The notes beneath the pieces are model-generated. The model worked only from the letters and a program-made list of their open reading frames with translations. It was not told where the DNA came from and ran no database searches. Below, piece after piece: positions 1 to 7,169 of a DNA stretch of 9,241 bases; the stretch's first letter is position 1, and each line of letters starts with the position of its first letter. The position numbers and the translations under genes were made by a program. Origin of the DNA: Desulfobacteraceae bacterium (GTDB taxonomy: Bacteria > Desulfobacterota > Desulfobacteria > Desulfobacterales > UBA5616); NCBI GenBank assembly GCA_030620375.1, contig JAUXEW010000095.1, positions 1 through 9,241 on the forward strand. The letters are read 5' to 3'.

Positions 1-104
1 AGGGTAAGGTCGTCCTGTTCATCCAATGCTTTGCAAAATATGCACCCTTCTTCCCGGTCATTTAAAATATATTCAATCCGCCAAGGTGCCCACATTGTCT
101 TCAT
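1..104 (-). CDS. HIT-family protein, N-terminal fragment (runs off the left edge)
   Basis: Reading the minus strand from an ATG at 102-104 gives 34 codons open to the window edge. The peptide begins MKTMWAPWRIEYIL and continues to a Cys-x2-Cys pair at residues 21 and 24 (CIFC). An N-terminal WAPWR.EYI segment followed by CxxC is typical of the Ap4A phosphorylase/hydrolase branch of the HIT superfamily, where the cysteines belong to a zinc site. The catalytic HxHxH motif would lie beyond the window, so activity cannot be judged. The start is supported by an AGGA ribosome-binding site about 8 bases upstream. The gene follows UPF0280 on the same strand after 130 bases. An internal ATG at codon 4 is a less likely start. 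Family assignment rests on a short but distinctive stretch. Confidence 0.8.
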   Translation of the reverse strand, partial: MKTMWAPWRIEYILNDREEGCIFCKALDEQDDLT

Positions 105-234
105 AAACGATCCTTTTTGTCTAAAAATATCCCTAAAATTTGCAGCGCCCCGCAACCAGTTTCGGAGAACGCACTCGCTATTGCGGTTCAACCGGTGCTT
201 AAACTTAGTAATTAACTCTTTTCATAGCTAAAAC

Positions 235-978
235 TCAACCTTTTTTTCCTTTAAGCGGAATGATCTCGATATCTCCCCACATGCCCATGGTATCCTCACG
301 AATCACTACAATACCGTCAATTCCTTTAATTGATTTGCCGAATTCAATTGCCGTTTGAATGTCCGTATTTAAATGAATCTGATTCCCGATAGCAGTTGCG
401 GCAGCATCAGCCAAAGCACATGAATTCGAAACCACGCAGACGGCATCGGCCGTTCCCAAGCTCAATGAATGACCGACAGTACCGGATGACGTGCATACGG
501 ATACCGGTTGGTTTCTAGAATCAACATGAATGCCGATTTGCAAGCTTAAGGGCGATTTGCCGGCATAAATTCCCACGATAATCGGATCATCGGTCTTAAT
601 AAAAATGTCGCCTCCGTTTTCAACAATAATCTCGTCTGTTAATGATAAAAGGTCTTCCCCGACATATTGAGCTAATACGCCGGCCACCGACGCCATGGCA
701 CCCACACCGGCTTTCTCTCCGGCTTCTGCCATGTCGATTATGATGTTCGGGCAAGGCCTCGGTTCATGCCACGTTGAAAGAGATTTAGCAAAGGCCGGGT
801 TCTTTTCTATATAGGCCTCAATGTATCCTCTATACTCAAGTACCAATTCGGTAGCCTCGCACTTTAAATCTGTTTTTGCATGAATAAACAGATCTGTTTC
901 TTTCACCACGACTCTAAATGGTGTCAGTGATTTTTTATTTATCCAATTTCGGTAAATGCGCTGTTTCCCCATTCTCAA
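235..978 (-). CDS. UPF0280 family (ApbE-like) protein
   Basis: The protein has 247 residues and matches the UPF0280 family, a soluble family related in fold to the FAD-transferring ApbE proteins and found mainly in methanogens and Desulfobacterota. Visible signatures are a small-residue loop AGVGAMASVAG (about 90-100), ENGGDIF (120-126), TSSGTVGHSLSLG (163-175) and an Ala-rich ADAAATAIGN helix (190-199). No signal peptide or lipobox is seen, unlike classical ApbE. Its reaction is unknown; flavin or cofactor handling is only an inference from the fold. The longest frame starts with TTG at 976-978. An ATG two codons later (970-972) is an equally good start, and neither has a clear Shine-Dalgarno sequence. 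The length is normal for the family and the gene appears intact. It probably heads a transcript that continues into the HIT gene. Confidence 0.85.
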   Translation of the reverse strand: MRMGKQRIYRNWINKKSLTPFRVVVKETDLFIHAKTDLKCEATELVLEYRGYIEAYIEKNPAFAKSLSTWHEPRPCPNIIIDMAEAGEKAGVGAMASVAGVLAQYVGEDLLSLTDEIIVENGGDIFIKTDDPIIVGIYAGKSPLSLQIGIHVDSRNQPVSVCTSSGTVGHSLSLGTADAVCVVSNSCALADAAATAIGNQIHLNTDIQTAIEFGKSIKGIDGIVVIREDTMGMWGDIEIIPLKGKKG

Positions 979-985
979 CCACTAC

Positions 986-1003
986 TCGCAGCGTATCGCA
1001 GCG
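986..1003. repeat. Direct repeat of an 8-mer, period 10
   Basis: The 8-mer tcgcagcg occurs at 986-993 and again at 996-1003, separated by ta. The pair sits 8-26 bases upstream of the UPF0280 start, just downstream of the candidate -10 element. The 10-base period would place both copies on the same face of the helix. This suits an operator, but no regulator is implied by the sequence. Confidence 0.4.
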
Positions 1004-1013
1004 CTGGGACTTT

Positions 1014-1042
1014 ATTCTATGGCCAAAAGCCATTAGTAAAAA
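1014..1042 (-). promoter_or_regulatory. Candidate promoter for UPF0280
   Basis: On the minus strand a TAGAAT -10 element (1014-1019, five of six consensus bases) lies 17 bases from a weak TTTTTA -35 element (1037-1042). The -35 bases are the T-tract of the terminator just upstream, so termination of the upstream transcript and initiation of the next one would be directly abutted. The predicted start is near 1006, giving a leader of about 28 bases. The -35 is poor, so this is tentative. Confidence 0.3.
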
Positions 1043-1062
1043 TCCGGGTCCAGAGGGCCCGG
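1038..1062 (-). terminator. Intrinsic terminator closing the dGTPase-like transcript
   Basis: On the minus strand CCGGGCCC (1055-1062) pairs with GGACCCGG (1044-1051) around a TCT loop. All eight pairs form, one of them G-U, and ATTTTT follows (1038-1043). It lies about 310 bases beyond the stop of the HD gene and just before UPF0280, so it is the likely end of the large minus-strand block. Confidence 0.65.
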
Positions 1063-1114
1063 CTTTGGATTTCCCCTGGAAGGGGCTAAACCATGTGCGT
1101 TTTTTATTATACAG

Positions 1115-1230
1115 AGAATTCAGGAGCCAGGAGAGTGCGGATGTCGCTATGCGCCTACTTATCTTATAATACTGAGTGAGCCGAAGGCGAAAACCTTATT
1201 CTGACTTCTGGATTCTGACTTCTGGATTCT
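1115..1230. repeat. Inverted-repeat pair with a tandem 14-mer, no gene inside
   Basis: The left arm (1115-1132, agaattcaggagccagga) pairs with the right arm (1199-1216) over 18 positions, with three G-U pairs and one mismatch at RNA level. The right arm is duplicated: the 14-mer ttctgacttctgga occurs at 1199 and 1213, followed by ttct, giving a second possible pairing partner at 1213-1230. The 66-base interior has no open reading frame of interest. The build, a pair of arms made of short degenerate iterations, resembles the unit around the S23 gene at the right end of the window, so it may be an emptied or decayed relative. That relationship is inference. Confidence 0.6.
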
Positions 1231-1373
1231 TTATCGAAATATTCCGGCATAGCCTATGGTCTCTGACCTGGCCCTGAGGACCCGGTTTTTTAAACAAAAA
1301 TAAAGGGGCACTTAAATGACCCAAATTTTCTGATTTCTCTTGGTGAAAGGCATCTGGATTTTTAAGCCCATAA

Positions 1374-2555
1374 TTAAAAAACCAGCGGGCCCGGTTTCAT
1401 GCTCTCCGGACACTGGCTCAAGAAATAACTATCCGTCATCCCGGAAATGAAATCTCTGACGATCTCTACATGTCGATGATTTTCGATATAAACCTCAGAT
1501 TTGCCGTCTAAAAAACCGGTGTATATCATTGATTTAAAATTATGCGTTTCGATATCTTCAAGAAAGCGTTCAAACAGTATGTGGTATAATTCCCTGATAC
1601 TTCCCAGATGCTGTTTTATTTTTGGGTTTAAATAAATATGCTCGAGATTGAAGGCTTTTAATCTTTTTAAAGCTTCCGAAACTTCAGGGCTAAACGCCGT
1701 AAAGGAATGTTGAAAGCTGGTTCTGATGACATCCGTTACAAGGTTATATACGATTTTTCCGTTTGTATTCCCCAATATTTTTGTACTTTCTATTGGAAGA
1801 TTTGACCGCTTTATTAAATTCAGGCGAATGGCATCTTCTAAATCGCGTCCGATATAACTAATGGTATCTGCCATCCGAACCACGCATCCTTCCAATGTCA
1901 TTGGTACAAAATTGGTTCCGGGATCGCTTATTTTTTTATGAACCTCTTTGTCAAGTGTCTCAAATGTTTTGCTTTGATTGGGTATTAAGGCTTGATTGTG
2001 AACTTCTCCATCATGGCAAAGAATGCCGTCAAGCGTTTGCAGGCATAAGTTCCATCCGTTTCCGTCACGTTCCACTTTATCCAGAAACTGTAGACTTTGA
2101 ATACTATGAACAAAATGTCCGATCCCATTTGTTTCGCAAAGCTCGGATAAAATGCTTTCCCCATCATGACCAAAAGGCGGATGACCGATATCATGACCCA
2201 GGGCAACGGCTTCGATAAGGTCTTCGTTTAAACACAAAAAGCGGCCAATGGTTCGAGCAATTTTCGATAACAGTTGCACATGAAGTACCCGATGGGTGAT
2301 GTGATCATTATCGATGAGATAGAAGACCTGCGTTTTATCGATGTATCTCGTATAGGCAAGCGAATGTAAAATCCTGTCAACATCTAAGGAAAAACATTGA
2401 CGATAACCTGATTCGATGTCCTCCTCATACTTGCGACGAATGCCATCCTGGCTCAACGTGGCCGTGGGCGATAAAATCTCGGACTCTCTTAAGTTTAATT
2501 CGCTTTTAATCTTCCCTAAGGGAATAGTATTATTACCTGTATTATATTTCTCCAT
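1374..2555 (-). CDS. dGTPase-like HD-domain phosphohydrolase
   Basis: The 393-residue protein belongs to the Dgt-like branch of the HD superfamily, which hydrolyses dNTPs to deoxynucleosides and triphosphate. The N-terminal RILHSLAYTRYIDKTQVF (61-78) corresponds to the conserved R..HS.A..R...KTQV block. Likely metal ligands are H92 in HRVLH, H121 and D122 in GHDIGHPPFGH (120-130), and D230 in MADTISYIGRD. All are present, so it should be active, although dGTP specificity cannot be read from sequence. A second HD pair at 181-182 (LCHDGE) is also typical of this group. Length is usual for the single-domain forms. The ATG start overlaps the end of the ATP-grasp gene by 14 bases, which indicates translational coupling. 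It is the last gene of the block, before the terminator at 1038-1062. Confidence 0.88.
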   Translation of the reverse strand: MEKYNTGNNTIPLGKIKSELNLRESEILSPTATLSQDGIRRKYEEDIESGYRQCFSLDVDRILHSLAYTRYIDKTQVFYLIDNDHITHRVLHVQLLSKIARTIGRFLCLNEDLIEAVALGHDIGHPPFGHDGESILSELCETNGIGHFVHSIQSLQFLDKVERDGNGWNLCLQTLDGILCHDGEVHNQALIPNQSKTFETLDKEVHKKISDPGTNFVPMTLEGCVVRMADTISYIGRDLEDAIRLNLIKRSNLPIESTKILGNTNGKIVYNLVTDVIRTSFQHSFTAFSPEVSEALKRLKAFNLEHIYLNPKIKQHLGSIRELYHILFERFLEDIETHNFKSMIYTGFLDGKSEVYIENHRHVEIVRDFISGMTDSYFLSQCPESMKPGPLVF

Positions 2556-3327
2556 TTTCGATCATCTGTTCTATCAGTTTTATATAGTCTATGCCGGCCG
2601 CCCTGAACCCGGCTTTCCCGTATTTCATATTCGCCTCTAAGACATAATATGAATTATGGTGTTGAATAATATCGATACCGACGTCGTCCCATCGGCATTT
2701 CCGGGCGGTAAAAAGCGCCAGGTCAATAGCGTCCTGTGGAACCGGATCCAGACTCACACGCCCTCCGATCGCGATATTGGTCCTAAATTCACCCGGGGGG
2801 GCTTCTCGCCAATAGGCCAGGGCGACCTGACGACCGATGATAACGATACGCATATCGCGATCAACCGGCAAGAACTCCTGAATATAGGCCACATGCGTCT
2901 CTTGACAATATTGCATCAACTCCTCTTCGTTCGTAATCAGGTAAACGCCTCGTCCCAAAGCCGAACCCCTGGGAATTTTTCCGATAAACGGGAATTTAAA
3001 ATAATGGCTTATGGTTTTATATTTTCTATTCCCGAAAAAGACCCGTGTAAAGGGATGAGGGATACTTAGCAGGTCGAAAAGGGCTGTTTGTTTAATTTTA
3101 TCCTGAACACATTTGTATGTGTGGTAACTCGGAAATGTTTTTTTCCCCATAGCATCGAAAAGGTCTGCATAAAAAGCAGAAGGATAATATATCTTCGGAG
3201 CATTTTGGATCAGCCTTTTCTCATAATCACTGTAGTCCGCATAATTGGGACGAACACCCAACGTCACCACATTTTTGCAATTTCTAAGACGCGCCTCAAT
3301 GGCAACAATCTTTACTAAATCAGCCAT
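2542..3327 (-). CDS. RimK-like ATP-grasp ligase
   Basis: The 261-residue protein has an ATP-grasp fold most like the RimK/glutathione synthetase group, enzymes that join a carboxylate to an amine or thiol through an acyl phosphate. Visible features are FPFIGKIPRGSALGRGV (112-128) with ATP-binding K117 and a glycine-rich loop, YIQEFLP with E151, DRDMRIVIIG (157-165), N184 in TNIAIGG, VGIDII with D219, and the metal-binding end motif LEANMKYG with E231 and N233. The N-terminal 100 residues match the pre-ATP-grasp and linker domain. There is no signal peptide. The substrate is unknown; glutamate or another amino acid added to a peptide or cofactor is only a family-level guess. The gene starts 54 bases after the lipoprotein stop, without a strong ribosome-binding site, and overlaps the HD-domain gene by 14 bases. 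Confidence 0.85.
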   Translation of the reverse strand: MADLVKIVAIEARLRNCKNVVTLGVRPNYADYSDYEKRLIQNAPKIYYPSAFYADLFDAMGKKTFPSYHTYKCVQDKIKQTALFDLLSIPHPFTRVFFGNRKYKTISHYFKFPFIGKIPRGSALGRGVYLITNEEELMQYCQETHVAYIQEFLPVDRDMRIVIIGRQVALAYWREAPPGEFRTNIAIGGRVSLDPVPQDAIDLALFTARKCRWDDVGIDIIQHHNSYYVLEANMKYGKAGFRAAGIDYIKLIEQMIENGEI

Positions 3328-3381
3328 AAAATATAACGCAGCCTTTTAGGGTGAACCCCACACCATCGGTTGCAAGAAAAA

Positions 3382-4179
3382 TCATCCGGGACGAGGTAAA
3401 ACAAAGACGGAAGGCTCCACAGACACATCCACCCAGAACCGTTCAATATCGAGTTGAAAACCGGTTCCGTTATCATCGGACACGGATAGACTGAAAGGGA
3501 TCAGGTAAGATTGAACCCGTTTTGTATTTTTAAATATAGCACGATATAGCAATGACCCGTTTGACCGATAATGCTCCGTCATCCAAACACTCATTTTATC
3601 ATGGCTCAGATATAACTTTACCACAATACCCGATTTTTTTAACAACACAATTAATATATACCCTTCTCCGGAAGTGTTTTTGATTATTTTCGCCAGGCGA
3701 TAGTCACGAATCGGAACGCGCCCGGCCAACAAATCGAGGACGTCGCTTAATTGAAGGGGTAATGCAAGAATTGGCTTTAGACTGGTATCGGTTAGTCGCC
3801 GTTTATAATAGCGATCCTCGAGATGGGAATAAAAATAAAAATAATTACCGTCAGCTGCAAAGCTTGTCGCCGGTTGTCCATAGAGCCCTAACAATTCCAT
3901 TCGAAGTTTCTCCGGCATATCCCCTATCCACGCCAATCGAGAGGTAAATGTCTCATTTTTATTCCATAGCTGAATTTTGCCTAGACCCTTGAATGTTTGA
4001 AGACCGGCATTATGTCTTTTTAAAGTTTCAATCAGGCGTTGTGCTTCTTCGCGAGCCTGAGGCGATTCACTTGGACCATGTAAGTCGAAAGGATCTTTAC
4101 CGATTCTCTCGTCAATACTGCTGCATGCAAAAAATGAAACCGGTACCATAAGAAGGATGAGCGAAACAGCAAGTTTCAT
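3382..4179 (-). CDS. LolB-like outer-membrane lipoprotein
   Basis: The 265-residue protein starts with a short signal peptide and a lipobox ending at C19 (SFFACSS). The -3 residue is Phe rather than the usual Leu, but the C-S-S that follows is typical. After a polar linker, LQTFKGLGKIQLW (about 60-72) and the following SRLAWIGDMPEKLRMELLGLYGQP-type strands, split around residue 90, look like the LolB/DUF4292 half-barrel that binds lipid acyl chains. This suggests a role in receiving or moving lipoproteins or lipids at the inner face of the outer membrane. Five bases separate it from the upstream TPR gene, so the two are very probably co-transcribed. Genes of this kind commonly follow TPR lipoprotein genes in related bacteria. 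LolB itself is shorter, so this is a LolB-like rather than a certain LolB protein. Confidence 0.72.
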   Translation of the reverse strand: MKLAVSLILLMVPVSFFACSSIDERIGKDPFDLHGPSESPQAREEAQRLIETLKRHNAGLQTFKGLGKIQLWNKNETFTSRLAWIGDMPEKLRMELLGLYGQPATSFAADGNYFYFYSHLEDRYYKRRLTDTSLKPILALPLQLSDVLDLLAGRVPIRDYRLAKIIKNTSGEGYILIVLLKKSGIVVKLYLSHDKMSVWMTEHYRSNGSLLYRAIFKNTKRVQSYLIPFSLSVSDDNGTGFQLDIERFWVDVSVEPSVFVLPRPG

Positions 4180-4184
4180 TCAGT

Positions 4185-6113
4185 CTAATACCCTTCATTA
4201 ATTAATTTCTGTATCTTTTTCCCGAGAATCTCTTTGCCATTATTCGCATTCATCAATGATCGTTTGTAAATCTCAATCGCTTTTTTCTTATTTTCAGTTT
4301 TTATATAGGCATCTCCTAAATGCTCTAGAATGGTGGGATCATCCGGCACTAAGTGCGTTGCCTTTTTTAGATATTCCAGGGCCTTATGATAAACACCCTT
4401 CTTAAAATAAACCCATCCCAGGCTATCGATGATAAAACCGTCATCCGGTTTGTATGTTAATGCCTCCTTAATCAGCCGTTCGGCTTCGTCCAGGTTTTCC
4501 CCCATATCTGCATATGTATATCCCAAATAATTCAAAGCATTAGCATCTTTTGGGTTTAACCGTATGACATCCTTCATCATCTGAATGGAATTCCTTTTCT
4601 TCCCCCATTTGTCATAAACCACACCGAGCCTAAAATGAAGTTTTGCATTGACCGGATCGATCTTAATCCCTTGTTTAAGGATGGATTCCGCTTTTTCAAA
4701 CGCTTCGGTTTCTTCGTACAACGCTCCGAGATATAACCGAAAATCCGGATTGCCAGGCATCATTTTAATGACATCATTTAAATAATGGATAGCTTCCTTA
4801 GTCCTGCCTTCTTCTTGATAAAGAAATGAAATATGAACCACTGCATTCTGAAAGAACCTGGATTCAAGAGAAACCTGCTTAAAATGCTGAATGGCCATAT
4901 CCTTATCGTTTTTTCCATCAAAGGCCATTGCCATGATATAATGAATTTCAGAGCTTCCGGGTGCTCCCCTCAACATATTCCTCAGGACAATTATCGCGGC
5001 ATCGAATTGCTGTCGATCTAAATAGAGTTGAATGATATACCTTATGACATCTTTATCGGTCTGACTCCTTTCCCCTAGTTTGGTTAAAATTCTTTCAGAT
5101 TCTTCCACCTTTCCCAGTTCATGATAAAAATACCCGAGTTCCATGTTTGCCCGAATGTTATCCGGGTGTTTATTAACTATCTCCAGATAGTTCTTGATAA
5201 TTTCTTGTTCATATTCAATAATTTTTGGGCTATTACGGTTTAAGGGGAATCGGGGAAAACGCAATTGCTGACCGGCATGAATTTGGTCGATGTTCTTGAT
5301 CTCCGGATTGGCACGCAATATGGCCGCTTTAATTGTATCATCGTATATATTGTATAATCTTAAACTGACGGCACCAATTGTATCGCCGGGCTTGACCGAG
5401 ACAAAAATATAATCAACAGGACTTGTTTTGTATAACTTGATCAGCTCGTATCTTGCCTCATCAAGTTCGGGCTCTACCGCCAATGCTTTTAGGAAATTTT
5501 TTTTAGCTTCAACCGGATCGTCTTTCAAAGCATAAATTTTCCCTAGAAGATAATACCCTGTAAAAGATGTAGGGAATTGTTTCACCAACTTATGGTATAC
5601 CTGCAGCGCGAAACTCAGGTCACCCGTGTCAGCATACAAACCGCCCAAAAGCAGATAAATACCTCTTTGGGTCGGGTCTTCGGCAATAACTTTTTCATAA
5701 GCGGATTTGGCCTTTTCCCAATATTTTAGTGCGTGATTTATTCTGCCGTAGAGAATGAGGTTTTCCACGTTGTCCGGATCTCTTGCCATTATGCCATCTA
5801 AAACTTCAAGTGCGGCTCGATCTTCTTTTTTTTGCCAAAGGAACTGTGCCAATTCTCTTTGCAAATACAAAGAATCCGGATCGTATTTAATCGCTTGATG
5901 TAAGAATTCAACCGCCTTATCTAAATCGCCCTTTTTTCTTCGTAATTGAGATTCGGCAAAATAGTATAAAGAGCTCTCTGTTTGAATAGACGGTTGCACT
6001 TCTACGTCATGCACCGGCATGGTGGGTTTATGAATCGAACACCCCAAAAACATAATGATAACCGCAGAAAAGGCCAGTCTCAACATAAATAATTTCGTCT
6101 TTATATCCTTCAA
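4185..6113 (-). CDS. TPR lipoprotein with an internal LysM domain
   Basis: The 642-residue protein carries a signal peptide and lipobox ending at C25 (MFLGCS), then about five tetratricopeptide repeats (about 47-220), a LysM-like module (about 235-288: VKPGDTIGAVSLRLYN, then ANPEI, then IHAGQQLRFP), and a second array of eight or nine TPRs (about 300-630). TPRs are protein-docking scaffolds and LysM binds peptidoglycan, so this is probably an outer-membrane-anchored periplasmic scaffold touching the cell wall. The longest frame begins with TTG at 6111-6113 and gives a basic n-region (MKDIKTK). An ATG at 6084-6086 would give a shorter signal peptide (MLRLAFSAVIIMFLGC). Neither has a well-placed Shine-Dalgarno sequence, so the start is uncertain. 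It follows the sigma-factor gene by 65 bases with no terminator between them. Confidence 0.88.
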   Translation of the reverse strand: MKDIKTKLFMLRLAFSAVIIMFLGCSIHKPTMPVHDVEVQPSIQTESSLYYFAESQLRRKKGDLDKAVEFLHQAIKYDPDSLYLQRELAQFLWQKKEDRAALEVLDGIMARDPDNVENLILYGRINHALKYWEKAKSAYEKVIAEDPTQRGIYLLLGGLYADTGDLSFALQVYHKLVKQFPTSFTGYYLLGKIYALKDDPVEAKKNFLKALAVEPELDEARYELIKLYKTSPVDYIFVSVKPGDTIGAVSLRLYNIYDDTIKAAILRANPEIKNIDQIHAGQQLRFPRFPLNRNSPKIIEYEQEIIKNYLEIVNKHPDNIRANMELGYFYHELGKVEESERILTKLGERSQTDKDVIRYIIQLYLDRQQFDAAIIVLRNMLRGAPGSSEIHYIMAMAFDGKNDKDMAIQHFKQVSLESRFFQNAVVHISFLYQEEGRTKEAIHYLNDVIKMMPGNPDFRLYLGALYEETEAFEKAESILKQGIKIDPVNAKLHFRLGVVYDKWGKKRNSIQMMKDVIRLNPKDANALNYLGYTYADMGENLDEAERLIKEALTYKPDDGFIIDSLGWVYFKKGVYHKALEYLKKATHLVPDDPTILEHLGDAYIKTENKKKAIEIYKRSLMNANNGKEILGKKIQKLINEGY

Positions 6114-6178
6114 AGTTATAACCCGTCAGATGAGATCGAAGGTTTATGCCAATCTAACCGGATCGAACCGCATTCATC

Positions 6179-7144
6179 TTAAAGGTTTCCATTTGCGTAT
6201 TCATTAAAATCCGGTATTTCCTTTTGAAAATATTCCTTCATCTTTTTTATGATATTCTTTTCAATCTGCCGAACCCGCTCTCTTGAAATGCCGTACTTGT
6301 CTCCAATTTCCTGCAACGTCACAGGAGAGTCTGAAAAAATTCGCTTGTCAAATATCTCCAGTTCTCTGTCGGTCATATGTTTTTTAAATTCCGCTATTTT
6401 GCTGTTTAAAAGAGATTCCATTTCCTTTCTGGCCACATGGTTCTCTACCGACTCTGACTCAGCACTAATGAAGTCAATTCTTTTAGAATCCGAATCCTCT
6501 TTCAATGGGGCGTCCAGGGAAACATCCCATCCATCAAGCCGCTGATCCATATTGATGACTTCCTGTTCCGAAACCCCGAGTTTCTCAGAAAGAAGTTTGG
6601 GTTTAGGATCATACCCTTGATCAATCAGCTTTTGTTTTTCCTTTTTCAGCTTAAAAAAAAGCTTGCGTTGGCCCTGTGTTGTTCCAATTTTTACAAGCCG
6701 CCAATTATCCATTATAAATTTTAGTATATATGCTTTTATCCAAAAGGAAGAATAATATGAAAATTTCACATTTTTATAAGGGTCGAATTTTCTTACCGCT
6801 TGCATAAGCCCGATGTTGCCTTCCTGGATCAAATCCAGTAAATTCTGCATCCAGACACGCTGAAATTCAAGCGCAATCTTTACAACTAATCGAAGGTTGG
6901 ACGTTACCAGCTTATATGCCGCCTCATTGTCGCCGTGTTCCTGAACCCGAATGCCAAGTTCTTTTTCCTCTTCCCTGGTAAGCAATCGATATTGACTGAT
7001 ATCCGTCAGATATCGCTGAAACGGGTCGAATTTAACAAGCGCTTTTCCCGGAGTCTCTATGTCAACCGGACTCATTCTTTTGCCTTTGTTTCCAGCAGGT
7101 GGTTTGGATCTGCTCTCTGAATGATGTTTCTTTTTTTTCCGCAT
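6179..7144 (-). CDS. rpoH: RNA polymerase sigma factor, sigma-32 (RpoH) type
   Basis: The 321-residue protein is a group 3-like sigma-70-family factor. Region 1.2 (PFQRYLTDISQYRLLTREEE, 41-60) is followed by region 2 (about 79-150) with the core-binding and -10-recognition stretch NLLDLIQEGNIGLMQAVRKF. QRKLFF at 159-164 corresponds to the RpoH-box region that distinguishes sigma-32 from other sigmas. Region 4 (about 255-305) has the helix-turn-helix EIGDKYGISRERVRQIEK that reads the -35 element. RpoH directs heat-shock or envelope-stress transcription. The first 23 residues are Lys-rich and lack a good ribosome-binding site. M24 (start at 7075) has AAAGG seven bases upstream and is a credible alternative start. 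It is the first gene of the minus-strand block. The sigma family is certain; the RpoH subgroup is likely. Confidence 0.85.
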   Translation of the reverse strand: MRKKKKHHSESRSKPPAGNKGKRMSPVDIETPGKALVKFDPFQRYLTDISQYRLLTREEEKELGIRVQEHGDNEAAYKLVTSNLRLVVKIALEFQRVWMQNLLDLIQEGNIGLMQAVRKFDPYKNVKFSYYSSFWIKAYILKFIMDNWRLVKIGTTQGQRKLFFKLKKEKQKLIDQGYDPKPKLLSEKLGVSEQEVINMDQRLDGWDVSLDAPLKEDSDSKRIDFISAESESVENHVARKEMESLLNSKIAEFKKHMTDRELEIFDKRIFSDSPVTLQEIGDKYGISRERVRQIEKNIIKKMKEYFQKEIPDFNEYANGNL

Positions 7145-7169
7145 GTCTGTTTATTCTTTTTTTAATATT

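Larger units (their letters stand above)
979..1373. other. Intergenic region between the dGTPase-like and UPF0280 genes
   Basis: No convincing gene is present. From right to left the region holds: a GC-rich hairpin at 1267-1285 followed on the plus strand by six T, but with two mispairs; an inverted-repeat pair at 1115-1132 and 1199-1230; a minus-strand terminator at 1038-1062; a candidate promoter for UPF0280; and a repeated 8-mer at 986-1003. The hairpin sequence at 1267-1285, read on the minus strand, matches 1044-1062 read on the plus strand at 16 of 19 positions, so the two GC-rich hairpins are inverted copies of each other. A plus-strand open frame across 918-1169 has no protein-like character. 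Confidence 0.6.

Noticed and set aside
31..231. Plus-strand frame of 66 codons at the left edge
   Set aside because: It overlaps the HIT gene start on the other strand and has no protein-like pattern.
918..1169. Plus-strand frame of 83 codons
   Set aside because: It begins antisense to UPF0280 and crosses the terminator and inverted repeats; no domain or ribosome-binding site.
1165..1170. Perfect TATAAT on the plus strand
   Set aside because: No -35 element at suitable spacing and no plus-strand gene downstream.
1199..1230. Tandem 14-mer considered as a CRISPR remnant
   Set aside because: Copies abut without spacers and the unit is too short; it fits a duplicated repeat arm better.
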